DNA of 64,000 nucleotides from assembly GCA_000727475.1 (NCBI GenBank), contig KL647291.1:3455434-3519433 (forward strand), given 5' to 3'. This DNA comes from Sarcocystis neurona. Lineage: Eukaryota > Apicomplexa > Conoidasida > Eucoccidiorida > Sarcocystidae. The translations under genes were made by a program, and so were the position numbers. Shown here one piece after another: positions 23,893 to 37,779 of the stretch; position 1 is the stretch's first letter, and each line of letters opens with the position of its first letter. The notes under the pieces were generated by a model. The model was given only the letters and a program-made list of their open reading frames with translations, was not told the DNA's origin and made no database searches.

Positions 23893-25681
23893 GCTTTTTG
23901 TGCTGATCACTCTGTAAAATACACATCTTGTTTCCTTCAGCAGTTGGTCAAGACCTAAATTCGGATGTGTGCGACTCACAAGGGACTGTCGGGAATTTCC
24001 GTTGAAGTGTCATACGGGCTCTCCCCTTAGCTCCTATGTGAAGTTAATACTGCGCCTAAATGGAATGTGTGCGCAAGCGTATCCAGTCGTACGTCAGGTT
24101 CTCTACCGGTGATTCAGTCTGCCTGTGTCCCCACCGCTAGCGTAGCACTGTCGGTACTAGCACTTCCCCCCCTACGCACTACTGCGTAGTTTACTTCCTT
24201 CCTGGTTCTCCGCTCCGTGTTGGTCTACAACCTTCAAGTCGCACTGCATTTCCAGGTCCCTTTCCTGCTGACTTCTAGCTGGAAAAACGTACCTGCCCTG
24301 CAGGGCAATGCGGTCGTCCCAGGCAAGTGGTAGCTTGCAGCGCTGCCTTGAATCCTCTTGGGCACCATCTTCTAAGAATAAGCCAGTTTTTCACACTGCA
24401 TGCATTTCAGACTGTTTGTGTCATAACTTCGAACTGAAGGGATAGTCCCTACCTTTAATATTCATTCGTGTACAGCGGCGGTCACTTCAACTCACGACGA
24501 GACGTGCGAATGCTAATGAGTGCACTGTTCACACAGAAGTGTGCTCAGTCACATAATCGTCTATACACGTTGACGGGTGTCATGTGTGTATCTAGTAAAT
24601 AACTACACTGCGGCCGTTCGTTGTATTCCCCGTGCCTCACTATATGCAGCTTTGCTCTGATGCACTGTTTGGCTGAGTGCACCAACACTGCCGGTGCTCC
24701 TACTGATGTCGCTTGTTGTGTGCCCGGTGGTGTAAAAACGATTAATGGTAGCTTACTAGTGAAGAGGGGACACCACGCTACGTCGACCAGCTCGAATTAT
24801 ATGCCCTACCGGGTGACAGAATTTCCGCATGTTGCATCAGGATCTCAGAATGATTACACGCCTGTGAAGCGTCCGGCACAGCACTGCAGCGTAAGCACAA
24901 ATAGACGCCGAAGCACATTATGTTACGGTACTTTCTGTAGGTATATATATCTATATAAGGACGCTAGCTCAACTCTATGATTTGTTCTGCTCTCTACTGG
25001 CAATATATAGGCTGGTGTACACAGCTGAATGGAATCAACGGATAAGTCGAAAAACCGGCGTAGCAGGCGCTGAAAACAGGCTAACTCTCTAGGTGATCAA
25101 CAGACAGCTTCGCAGTACAAAAGACTTTTCCCTTCCCTGCCGTGTCTACGTCTACACGTTCAGCTGCACGTGTGTATGCGTCTTTACGAAGGCGGGTTCA
25201 CGTATGTCGGACCACCACAGGGGTAGGTAAAAGTTCGTAATGAGGTAGCTAGCATATATTTCTAGTGCTAGTTTCATGCTGCACGTTAAGCACTGGGAAA
25301 GGTGGACCAGTCTAAACGAAAGATTAGCACACAAACACTACGTGCGGCAACACTGAGGAATTCCTGAAACACCAGTCGGGTCGCTGACATTCGGGGTACA
25401 CAGGTGCGGGTGTTTCAGTAGTCCTTTCTCAACGAATGTGAACTCACGACATAATAAACAGGAAAAAGGAGCTTAGTTCCCCCCCTACTTGACGATTCAA
25501 TCATGTGAACAGCTAAATCGTTTGCGTGTAGCTAGATCCGCAGTATACCGGGTGATCAACACAGTCGTACCTCCCCGATTGGTACTACTGGAAATGGGGA
25601 CAAAATAGCAGTGAGGCTTCTGTTTCTCAAGACTGTTCCTAATGACGGGAACGGAAAACGGGGAAGAACTTACAAGACGAC
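23893..25681. other. Intergenic region, convergent genes
   Basis: I see no gene here. The stretch lies between the candidate plus-strand gene and the stop codon of KAP on the minus strand. Only short, featureless open frames occur, so it probably holds two 3' untranslated regions. Confidence 0.5.
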
Positions 25682-28600
25682 TTACAACTCCGTGACGGAA
25701 GATTCCTGAACAGCCTCAAGCCACTGTTTATTGTACTGCCAGAATCTAAATTTTTTAACCAAGTCGCGGCTATTGTTGTCGCAGAGCTGTACAGCGCATT
25801 GCATTGGCAATTTTGGAACCAGTTTCCCAAACACACACACACACACAGAGTCACGTTTGCCAGTAGTTGATTTTTTACTGTTTAGTGCAGCCCCTCTTCG
25901 GTCTTCATAGTGCACCCTTGTGCGACAGCGGAACCGGCAGCTCGACAGATCCACGTTATTGGGGGAAATCTTTGGTCAATCGAGACTTCACGTGACTTTC
26001 CGGCTACGTATCCTGATTCGCTTGGCATTCACATCGAAGTTTACGCTGCGACAACGAAGGCATTTGGCCGCCCCAACCTCACCAAAGGTTCAATTGTTCA
26101 CACCTGTCTCGTTGGAATACGTACTTACCATGAGAAACGTCGACGCCTGGAGCAGAAAAGGCCACAGGGAGAGAACAATTTCACTAGAGAAATGCACTTC
26201 AAAACTTCTCGCTGTAACGCAGTAGCTTCTGGTATAGCATCCAGAGCAAAAAAGCTTTCATATACCTACCTCACTTTGAATGAGCGGATCATTGTGGGCA
26301 AGCAGCTCCTTGAGCCGTTCGAAAACGTCATCGTTAAGCAGTTCTCTGCAAGGAAGGAAGCTACAGGAAACAACTCAGTACCACGGAAGCTGTGAGCGCT
26401 TCAACGTGCTCAGACAATCGGAAGGTGCAGAATAATCATTCCGAATAGGGATTCTTTGAGAAGTTCACCTGCCTCTACACTGGACGAGAAAGAGGTTCTC
26501 ACTTCAGAACGCTGCTGATTTCTGACCTAATGTCCTGAAGTTTTAGAAGGTGGCGAAAACAGCGCAGCAGCTGTAACAGAGTGGCTTCTTCTTCCACTGG
26601 AGTTGTGAGCAGTTTTTGCAAAGGACCAAGAAGCGGAGAGGCAGCAAGCCTCACTGACACTCGAGTGTCCCTGGAAATAGTCTCAATTAGTTTTGCACAG
26701 ATGCGAGTAATTGCCTCTGGAAGTCCGCTACGGATCAGCAACCTACAAGCAGATGGTCAATCACGTAACAGGGGCATTCTCCGCACACATCATGTACTGT
26801 TTTCCGCACAAAGTAGTAAGACTTGTAATTATTTCACAGCAGTTGCCTCGAGAGCAGGTTACAGGATTCCCGTGTGCAATGCTTTTCTATAAAGCCAGAC
26901 ACTCTCACATCGAGTCGAGAAAGCGCCACCGAAACAATTTCATCCCCTACGCCTCCACTGTTACGACGGAGTAGAGATAGACGTGAACATTCACATGCTA
27001 GGCAGCGGGTGGGCAACAAACGAGGTCTTAAGCGTTTGCCAAATTGGTGCTAGTCCTGCAGCTGCCGTTTGCAAGACATATCATTCTTGCCTGACATGTG
27101 CAACAGGCGAAGGAGGCCGTTATCACAAAGCTGTGGCCAGTCAGCGTGCTCTTCAAGGTGGACCAAGGTGTTGAAGACGATCAAAATTAGGTCCGCATTG
27201 TTCAGATGAGCCTCCACAAGCTTGAGTAGCTGTCGCGCCAGTGCGGGCAACCTACAGAGGTTAAGTTAGAACGCGCAGTACGCGTTCTATTTGGCGTCAC
27301 TACTTGGCTCCACACAAAGCTAGCCTTAGGAGTAAGCGTTGGCCGACAGCCATACAAAGATAGTATGCAATCACAAATTTACCGCGGGTGAAGTTTCAGT
27401 CGGCTTGTGACCACACAAAGCACGTATCTCCGTAACATCTCCGGCTAACGATGTGCTGCGCAATGACGAGACGACTCTGCTTCCTGGCACTGAGAAGCCC
27501 GCGCCTCCCACGTTCCTCCACAACAGCGGTAGAATTGAACTCACGGTACGTTAGAAGTATTTCCTCTAGACGTGAGTTCTTTGCGAACTGCTCGAAAGGC
27601 CGTTACGTTTGACGTAATTTGTAATAAGAGCAAGTCGAGTGGCGGTAGCCAGACGCGTCCCAAAAGTTTCTCGAACATCGTGCGTTGCTCAATAGCGATG
27701 GCATATGCTACCTCGGGACAGAGGCTGAGGTTGCAGAGTACGGCGGCAACCTCGCTGGACAGCAGAAGGGTAACGCAGAGATGCGCACTTTGGGGTGTGC
27801 AGACCTTGGAGCAGGACAATGTTCTACGGGTGCACGAAGTAGTGTGAGCAGACGCGTTAGTACACAGCTACACCTCACCTTCGGACGCTGCCTGCTAAGA
27901 GAACTGTAGTTCGCCGGGCCCGGTGGTGGGCCCACTCTGCTTAGGATTCGACAGCCGGTTATGATGTGCAAACGGACCTCTCTATCGCGCGATCTTGAGG
28001 TGTACGTGCAGCGTTTGCCATCAAAGTTGATATGCAAGAAGAATGAAACCGTAACAGCGACCGTCCGCAGTCATCCATGGTAAGTTGATATAGTAGGCGA
28101 AGCACCTGCTGTGCAGCAAGCACACGACGTACAAGGATACCTCTTTTAGCGTGTTCACGTGCTTCAACTTGTGAGTGGTATGCGAACTCTCTAGTGCATC
28201 TTGACGGGAAAAGATGTAGGGGTAAACGGTATGTGCACGCAGACGCACGTGTCTACCCTTCCCCAAGCAGCACTTTCGAGAATTTCATTAATCCTCTCAA
28301 GGTACGTGGGACCTCCATAACCGCGCCGGCGGGTGTCTGAAGGATTTCTGTTCAAGTGTCATTCGGGTACCTGGCGGAGCGACGTGCTCTCCAGCATACT
28401 GGCTACCTGAGCCAAAACGCCTGTGTTCACCATGTCAGCGCGAACGTGTTCTTCAAAAGTCAGATTGTAAAGAAGGTTCAGAAGTGGAATATCAGTGTCG
28501 GCTTGGTTAGCATAGTCACTCTTTCGACGTTGCGAAAGAAGTGTCCTGCACTGCGTTAAAAAGCCTTTCTCGGTACACACGCGCAGACAGAGAAAGCATC

Positions 28601-31600
28601 TTCATAGGTCACTGGATGCACTGTAGTGTGCACGCATGAGTAGACCCACCACCGGAGTGACGTAACGATGGTACATTTGAGCCCTTTACTATAGAGGTGA
28701 CTGGCACAAGTCTTCAAGTGAGTTCAACTCCGTAGTCTGAAACTACTTTTATTCGAGAAAAAATGTCGGGGCACAGATACTCTTCCATTTTTTTGCCTTA
28801 CCGAACGTAGCAATTTGTTCACGATTTTCCTTTGTCACGCTTAGTTGCCAAAGAAACGAAAGTGTTGCGTAGTTTAGCGCGTCATGGTTCCGATCCAGCA
28901 GTTTTACTAGGGTAGTTATGATGGACCTGTTAACCATCTTCTGCTCCACGCTGTTCACATGCAAGCACCCACGAATAACATATTGGTGACATGCATTTAT
29001 AGGTAAACTTGTAACGGAAAAATCCTAGTGAACGTCCGTAGGCGGCGAAAAGCGTTGTGCTCACAGTTTTGCATTCAAGTCCCACTGTTCCCAGACGTGC
29101 TCAAAAAACAAGAACTTCCCATGCAGTAAGGTCGAATTCATCGAGTCTTAATCATGTTTTGTGCGCTATTCTTGTGTACCTGCCACTTTGAGGAAGTGCG
29201 TCAGGTCGCAGTTCGCACTTCCCTGACTGTACGGAGATAGACAATTAATACACCATGACTTGGTCAAACGCACTCCACAACAGCACCCGTGGCGAAACTT
29301 CCTCGTGTGCTGCCCCAGAGGATTCAGGCGCAACGTGTCAGAACCGAAGAGCCGAAATCATGGTCAATCCACATTTCGAGTGACGAAAATATAAGATATA
29401 CTTTTTAAATGGGTGCGAGGTAGCTTACGCTGGATCTACAGCAAGATTCCGCAGAAGGTGAACGCAGCCGTACAGGAGTCTGTTTTGTAGTTGCATTTGT
29501 TCTCTTATTTGTGCTTCTACTTTCGAAATCTGAAAGGTTAACAGGCCCACACGGGCGTCACAGAACGGGGCACCACTGAGTTTCCCGCAAAGAGCTAGTG
29601 CTCACGGTAAAAAGCATCAGAACCTGGTCGAGATGCACATCTGCCCCCCATTTTTTAACGAGGATATACTGCGGACAACTTTTCAAGTTCTCTCAGGTAG
29701 AGGGCACAGAAACACGCATGTAAAATACAGATTTCCTGAAGAAGATGACACACAGGTCTCCTCAGATGCAAGCTAAAAAAGCCTGCAGCGGTCTGCATTA
29801 CGCACCCGTAGGCTCATTCTTAAGCTGGACGGACTACTTGGGCTTTAAGCTCATCGTCTGCAGCGGCACAAACGTGATTTTTAGTCTTTAGCATGGCTGA
29901 TTCGCTTTGCAGAGAGTTGCGGTAAATATACCAAGAAGTGAAGTGATCCGCAGTCAGTAGCTATCAGGTTTCACTAGGTGAAGGCCGGCAGTCCTTGCCG
30001 TGTGCCGATAGCGCGTGAACGTCATTCCCTCCAGTGAACTCTGAATTGTTGTGCGAATTCTAGACGGGTCGCTGGGCTGGTGTCTTCCTGCGCTTCCTTA
30101 ACTCGCACGTGCACAGAAACGGCCTGCCTGAATTGTGTCCGACCTGCGGCTTCTAGCAGTCTCTGCCGAAATACGCGTCAAATTTCTGAATAGTTACGTC
30201 ATTTCATAACGCGCTGCATGACAACACGTGGGCGCCAAAATTACTCAATCTGGTAAGCGGCTGCCCGTGACATATACTACCCACGATGAACTCAGAATCA
30301 CCGACATCTGCACGAATCATTGGAAATGCGACTTCTGCATGGACCCTGGGCGTACCCGCCGACTCCCAACTTCATCGCCCGGTGTACTAGCTTTCTTCAT
30401 ACCCTCGAGTTCAGTCTTCCATATGTCAGCTCTCTCTAGCTGGAATTCGACTGTCCGCACCACGGCGTCTCCGCACTGAAAAGGAGATAACAAACATTGA
30501 TAGAGATAAAAAGCCACCACTCACAGAACAAGCGCGCCCTTCTGCGTGGCAGAATATGTGTACACCGTTTTGTCCGCCTCCACAGAGTCTCTCAAATTGC
30601 TTATTTGGGAGTGTGCGAGAAGCGACGTGCGACTTACACGCTTCGGGCCGTAAAAGCGAATGTGTTTTCTCAAGTGCCGCACACAGACATACACAAATAG
30701 CTTTCACGTGGGTCTCAGAAGCTGCACACGGGAAGCGCAGAGGGTGTGGGTTCGTTCAGCGGTATACGCAGAAACAAGTGCGCGAGCACGCTGCCTGGCT
30801 GTGGAAACAGCTTGTAGTTGCTTTCGCTTTCGTTAGTCTCCCCGCTACTGTGTTGAGAGACAAGAGATTTATCTAAAGGCAAAAATTTCACGCATTCCCG
30901 TGCCATCTTTACCTACTTGACTCTGCAGCAGTAAGGGGTGCAAATCACAGTGGAAAGAGAAAATCAAGAGGATGCCAACCAGGGCGACGGAAAGTTCAGA
31001 ACTCTTTCGCCCGTCTTCTCGAAGCACGCGCACGAACATTCCTATCATCTGTCCTCGATTGTTCTCTCCGAGCAGCTGTTGTAGTGCGAGGTAATCCGTG
31101 CAAAGCACCAGTAAAGACCAGGCACCGCGAGTCTTCAACGCCTGCAGGACGCCACCATGCGAGCGCGTGCGCATCGTGCTAAAAATCACATAAACGCAGG
31201 AATGAGTACGCACACGCTGGTCTCCTTTAAATTCATAGAGCAACAAGCGCAAGGAGACCGTTCAGCCACTGCAGTGCTTCACCGACGACAATGCTGACCA
31301 CAGTCAGTTACGTCCACTGATGGTTTCAACGCTATACACAAAAGCACCATGCTGAAATTCTACCTCGCAAGAGGAGACACAAGTGCGGCCGAAGAAGACT
31401 CCGCAAGTAAGAGCGGTGTGGCAATACGCTCTTCCATGTACTCTATTGATAGGCGTGTCAGCTCCGAAGTCCCTCCCTTCAGGTGTTGAACGGAAGGCAA
31501 ATGGACAATTCTTCATGCGCTCGCACTCGACGTGAAGAAGGCGCCACTGGAACAGCTGTGTTGGTTGGTTTTGGGGGGTGAACGAGTGGTAGAAGGGCAG

Positions 31601-34600
31601 AGCCTGGATATTCGGTGGCACACCGTCGGTATTCCAAACAATCCCCTCCCACACGCAACGCACCCTGCAAGCGGTAGAGTCAAGCGAACCCGCCAAATTG
31701 GTGTGGACGTTCTGGTTCTCAAATCATAGCGCAAATCGCTGTTTTAAGAATATGTTAAACATTGTGCATAGAAGCGTACGTAGCGTCTGAGCCATTTTTT
31801 GTCTTCTGTTTCCGGAAAATGCTGGAACGGCAATAACACTACCGGAATAATGAGAGACGCACCACTATCAAAGTTGACGTACAATGAAGAAGGTCTAGCC
31901 CACATAGCAATAGGGCAAAGCACTTCATGCAAAGCTTCTCACGGCTACGTTATCTGTGTTCGTCAGCCTCTCGCTGACACACAAAGTTGTGCGGCTACAA
32001 CTAGTAGCGTAGTGAACACGCCTGGAATGCGTTTAGCTGTTTCTACCTACGAAGTCTTCTTCATAAAGCAGAATTTTACACGCTTGCACATCTTCAACGG
32101 TGACGGCGGAACCTGGCACTCTCGCGGAAAAAAGCCTGTTTAGCGAGGGACTGCCCTTTTCACAACCCAGAGTAGTTTCATTGATTCGATTTAAAGTACT
32201 TTCCACATGCGCCCCTGTGGAGAAAGCGTATGCCGCTAGGTTGCTGCTGCACGTTGCAGTCGAATTCCGCCTGATAATGTGGCCAGCCTTCCTTCCCGGT
32301 TGTCCTTCAGATGACCACCTGCTTCCCCTCCGATAGGAAGCCATGATCTTGCAGAAAAATTTTGCTGGTTTAGGTAGTGTAGAGCCGTGTGTGGTGGTAC
32401 TTTCGGTAGCAGCCCTGAAAAATCTTTTTTGGTTTGCAGGGGGTGTTGGTAGGACTCGTCAACCATAAGGGATTTCCCGTTTCCCTGCGGTGGCGCTGCT
32501 AAATTCCTGCTCCTGCAGGTGCAGTCTCAATGGGCAAAGATGAACTCTTGCTACAGCAGGTGCAGTCCTAGTCGGAGAAAGTGGAATGCGGAACTGGTTG
32601 TCGTGGAGCCTAGGGTCACAGCTCCGCATTTATACATCACATCTGTGCGTGCGCACTGGAGTTGAGATTGTCGCTATACGTATACATGGTTGTACCGGAA
32701 TCCTGTGAACCTTTGTTCCTGAGAGCAGTCTAAAAATGCCCTTGGACTAACCCTAACACGACCGTGGTAGCCGGGTCTGTGGAAGCTTAGTGTATAACCT
32801 CGCACTGGCAGCTTTCTCTTGCTGTAATTGATACGGGGAACACTTGGCGAGCTGCCTACCGTCTGTGCCTCCAGTAACAGCAACCGAGCAGCAAAAGCAG
32901 CATTTAGGAACGCAGAAGAGCCCAAGTGAACTTGACACGTATTCGACTGCGCCTCGGTCAGTTGTGTCTGGGATGGAACGCAGCAGCAGCGTCAGCTTGT
33001 TACCTGTCGGATAGGGCAGAACAGTGACGAGAAATACTACATATGTTTTGCTGTACGTCGTGTGCGCCTGTAGCAGCGCGACAGCCGCACCTGCGTCAGT
33101 TCGTGGTTTGCCCGGCGGCGCAAGCGCATTTAGGAGAACCGACTGCTATGTACCTGCTGTGCCTTAGTTATGCCTGCCGCAGTAGCAACGGAGCAATACC
33201 AGCAGGTTGTTAGAGATTAGGGACTGCACAACCAGACCCACAGTTGGATCAGACGGCAGCGGTCACGCTGCGATTCCTTATGCCCAGCTCATTTCGGCAC
33301 GCGTGCAGTTTGCCGGAAAGGTGCGCACCAATAGCTCGACAGAGCATTTTCCCTTTTAGGTTACCTGTTGGATGTGTCGTGCCGAAGCACAGCACACAGG
33401 AGAACAGGCAAAGTGATGATAATGAGGAAAGAGAAACCAAGGAGAGCTATTGTGGTGAGCTTATCCGGGCTGCGCGGCCTCCAAGTCTTTCTTCTTAAAT
33501 GACATATCCTCGTGCAACATCTTCTGCCGAGGCTACCATCATGAGGCGTCTTTGCCACAGGCGTTGGCGCCTCTAAGTTGAGAGGTCTACTGGTATGTGC
33601 CGTTGGGACGTCTTCCCCCAAATGCCCGCGAATCAATGGAGCCTCCCAAACAGCCTGCCTGCCGGCGGGAGCGTTACTGCTGAAATGTGGAAATGCAGCA
33701 TGCACGTGCTTATTCGCGCGGAGGGATGTGGTAGGCTAATCTTTGAACCGAAGCGGGAGACCAGAACGACCGAAAAGCGGGGTGGAACGAACTCGGCGAA
33801 ACCACTTGGTAAGAGGACGTAGTAGGGAAGCGCTTACAAATTAACTATTAGAAGCTACACGAGGTCTTGTGTCAGCAGAGCCTGCTGAGAGCGCACACTG
33901 GACCGTTTGTCCGTGGCAGAGGATTTGGTCGTACAGGGAGTGAGAGAGGCCCCGGTGCGCGTATTTAGCAGCTCTGCGAAGGCGCGCGAAGTAATGGCTT
34001 CTGACTACGCCTTCCCGTAGTTTCGGAAAAATCTTGTCCGCCGGCTCGCAGACCACGTTGAGGCATCTGTACTCACTTGTGCACTAAGTGGGATACCACA
34101 CGACGGTTCTTCAAGGCCCGGTTAGAGCGCAAACTCGGAACGACAATGCGTAGAGTAACACTTTTATCTGGCACTGCTTTGACAGTCGGTATCCTTGTAC
34201 CGTTCCACTAGACTTACTACCGCTGCTACCGGCACGGGATCTCTGCGACAGATATGTTCCTACCTGCGGGACGTGCACGCGCTCATGCCCAGGCATTCAC
34301 ACTTACTATCCTAGTGCTTGTTTGTTGCACGTCGATGCGCATGCACATATTCACAATTAGATAAATACAAACGCGCGTGTAGGATCGGTCTCACGGTTGT
34401 ACAAAAACCTCAAGGATGCACTCGCGCAGTGCGTTTGTCCGTAACAGTATGGAAAACGACGCGTAACCGTGTGCAACCCATAAGTTCTGTGTATGATGGT
34501 CGTGTCTGTATGCGTTCGATGCGTCAGGATTGTGCAGTCAGTTTCGTTAGCATCCTGTTCGTGCACATGTATCGCTTTTCCCTATCCGTCGTCGCTGCAT

Positions 34601-36618
34601 GCAGGCTGTGCAAGCGCAAAGTCGGCCGGTAGGTTGTCAGCCTCTAAGCACATGAAGCACATGAAGCACCAGCTCCAGAGCTTTCTCCAGTATGTGCACG
34701 ACTCGGTGACATGTCGCACGTCTTTACTTGAACAACAGCATTCCTCACGGGAAAGTTATATCGTCTCGGATTCCCATACAGTCGAGCGTCCACAAAAAGC
34801 CTGTTTTACTGTACAACCTGTCACGCTTTTTGTCAAGGGTCTTAACCGCTGTATCTTTACAAGTCTATTCTTGTTGTAGGTGTTTGCCCCTTAATCTCCT
34901 TCTCTCTACGTTCAGAACTGCCTACCAGTGTGGTCAGCTACATAATTCGCAGCGAGAGATGGAACAGCATCAGTGAAGGCGACTTCCGAGCGCCGAACGG
35001 TGCGTATGCGCAAGTGTGTGGTTTCCTATCGGGGCTTTGAAAGAAAGATGGTCACGTACACATCAATATCTCGAGCAACACACGTGGCGCACGAGGGCCG
35101 ATCATGATTGCCAAGAGCTCTGCAGCTGCGGCTGCAGACGCGCACAAAGTGATAAATTACGTTTAACAATATGTAGTGTGTTTTACGCCCGTCTTCTGTC
35201 AGTAAGTACATGCTTGGTCTGAAAACTCACGGACACGACTTCCTATAGACGGCCGTGTCTGATACGCACGTAGTCTCTGGACATGACACTCCCCGTAGGG
35301 CTAATGCTGTCACGTATACATATGAGTCTGGCCCATCAGGAAATGCACACCAGCATTTTTGCTCCTGCGTAGGAACCACATAAGACATGCACAGAGTATC
35401 CGTGTGTAACGTGCAGGTTCTCTTCGTACACTCGTACAGGTTTTACACATAGGTACACCTGTAAACACACGTGTGTACATATATACCAACGAACCTGTGT
35501 ATCGATGACGTGTACAGGGAAACATCAACTCCTACGAATCAACCCGCAGCTTCTTGAGTTCTGGGCGCTTCTTACGTACAGTGCGCTTTTGAATCAACTT
35601 GCATGCTGGACTTCTTGTCTAACAAACTCGGGTGCCTAAAATAGTAGCGTATTTCCACTCTTCCGCTAACTTACCTTGCGCGTCGCTGTGCCAAGTGCTG
35701 CAGGTAAACGACCCATGAGATGATTGACAACGGAGCTTCACCAACAAGAAAAGCTTCTGAAGCGAGTTCAGCTAACGCTGCGTCTTTTCGCTTACATCAA
35801 CGGATAATGCTGTGATGTATAGGGGATGCTCTGTGTTTTGTGACGTACCTGAAGAACAATGTAGCGAAATTCAAGCACAACATCGTAAGACACAGTGTTG
35901 CAGTTCTGTGCACGATTTTAGGCTTTCCCTGAGTAATCTCCTCCGAAGATAAGAGACTGCCAGAATACCGTGCTCTCGACGTCTGCGGTGGGATTAGCGT
36001 CGACGTCTGACAAAAGGGCATACCGGGCATCCTGAGACTCCACTTTTCTGTAAAGACTACTTACGGATATCTGGTTGTATCTGCAAGGCTGTTTGAAAAG
36101 TGATGGGACACTTATCTATGTCTCGCTGAATACTTGTAGCGCATTTGTGCTTGTATATTCCACAGATACACAATTCTTTTGAGGCTCCGGCGATATTGCG
36201 TGGTCCACACAATTGAACACTTCTGATGAGGACTGAAGGCACCAGCGGTCCCACCGCAGCTCCATCTGAAAAAGACTTATCAACAGCAGATATTATATAC
36301 GTATGCATATATATATATGCACGTGCCCGTGTTCCCGCTCGTAGGCAGTCCAGGCCGTACACAAGGTCAGGAGCTGTGTGTCACGGCTAGGTTCGAATGC
36401 GGCTTTGCATTTGCGTTTTTATTTGAAGTGCAAGTACACCGGTGGACGCAGATTTGTGTGCCACCTTCGCTGGAAGAGCATGTAAGCGTAGAATGTACTG
36501 ATGGCCGAATCTGCATAATGTGATGTTGCTCTTCGTTGACAACAAGCAAAGCTTGACAGTGCACTTGCAGACGCAGTGCTAAACAGGCCATATCACGACG
36601 TTGAAAGCTTGCACCCAT
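25682..36618 (-). CDS. KAP3: Kinesin-associated protein 3 (KAP, kinesin-2 non-motor subunit)
   Basis: KAP is the armadillo-repeat subunit of heterotrimeric kinesin-2, which drives anterograde intraflagellar transport. Minus-strand exons: 36618-36465, 36265-36065, [unresolved, ~36.0-31.2 kb], 31178-30917, 30475-30356, 29529-29429, 28950-28797 (or 28802), 28568-28371, 28108-27978, 27754-~27572, 27251-27096, 26742-26503, 26345-26270, 25786-25682 (stop). Most junctions close in phase. Recognised family landmarks are FVRVLREDGRKSSELSVAL, VEFQLERADIWKTELEG, LVKLLDRNHDALNYATLSF, LNLLYNLTFEEHVRADMV, LRLLYQLTMDD, ADWPQLCDNGLLRLL and, at the C-terminus, FRFWQYNKQWLEAVQESS. The usual C-terminal tail after that motif is missing. 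The two N-terminal exons (LLVVNEEQ and RDIDKCPIT) are supported by phase more than by similarity. Confidence 0.85.
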
Positions 36619-37236
36619 ACCACGCTAGTATCTGCTGAACGCATCAGCAGCTGCCCACTACCACGGTCGTGCGTGACTTTCAAAAGCAGAGGGATGCTAC
36701 GGGTTTCCCTTTTGTCTACTCTTTTGTAAAAACATCTCTTGTGTCTCCTCTACGTGCGTTCGTAGTGAGAAGCCTCTAATTCCACCGATACGCCTGGTTT
36801 TCAAGACTTATGACGGACTTGTAGTTTCGGGGTACATGAGCTGCGTGGTATCTAGTCTTGTGCGTGTCCAAGTAGTAAGTTACTTCCTGACTGCAATGTG
36901 CAATTTACCACTATGTTGCGTCGTGACGCCTTCAATGAATATACGTGCAGCAGGCATTGCCGTCACGGTGCGATTCCACTGGTTAGCCCTTGTGATGGGG
37001 ATGCTCGCGGGCATGCATTCAGTGAAGGTGAGTGCAGTCTGCAACGCGCAAGATGCTAAGCATGTAGATGCGTTTCCAAGCACATCGGAGGAACAACGTG
37101 TCCATGCGACTGAGCGGCTTGCTGCGTCTTGCGAACTGGCTGTTTCCTATTTTAGATATACACACGCGTATCTCCCGTGCCTGACCTACAAAGTTGCGCC
37201 GCTAGAGAGATTGAGGAGCAGACGGGCCCTGACGTA

Positions 37237-37430
37237 GCATTCACACTAAGCGTGTGCCGTAGTCGTGGTACAAATTATTGTTGCCACTTACACACAGACG
37301 GCAACAAATAGTAATGTAAACCACATCCTGGACGCATTCACAATAAGCGGGTGCCGTCTTGGTACAAACTAATGTTGCCACTTACACACAGACGGCAACA
37401 AATAGTAATGTATACTACATCCCAGACCCT
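37237..37430. repeat. 97-bp tandem duplication with a conserved short hairpin
   Basis: GCATTCAC at 37237 and 37334 opens two copies with a 97-bp period. Both contain GTTGCCACTTACACACAGAC followed by GGCAAC, so GTTGCC and GGCAAC can pair around a 14-base loop. The repeat lies between the KAP start and the stop of the next minus-strand candidate. Confidence 0.88.
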
Positions 37431-37779
37431 GGTGGTGAGATACTCCCTGGGCGGTACTGGGTAAACCCGTTTACGTCGTCACCTTTGCTCAACGGCTAGA
37501 TATGCTATCTACAGGGCGGTCGTCACCGTCGGTACACTGCGTTCAGCACAGCCTGTGATATTTATGCAAAAGCTTCATCCAGTCAGGCCCAAGAGAGCTG
37601 CGTTTGCATTTTGTCGGTCTCTTGCAGGGGTCAGCCTTCCAATATATTACAAGCACACGCACATGAACGTTGTCAATGTCGCTAGGCTAAGCGCATTTTG
37701 GATTACGCTACCTTGAGTATATTTGTGACAACACTGGTAAATGTTTTACTTTTCACTACACCAGGAGGCGTCGTAAGTC

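Noticed and set aside
27061..27096. A further AG|GCAAGA site in KAP near 27089.
   Set aside because: Using it as a GC donor leaves phase 1, which does not match the next acceptor; a GTCAGG donor at 27095 closes in phase 2.
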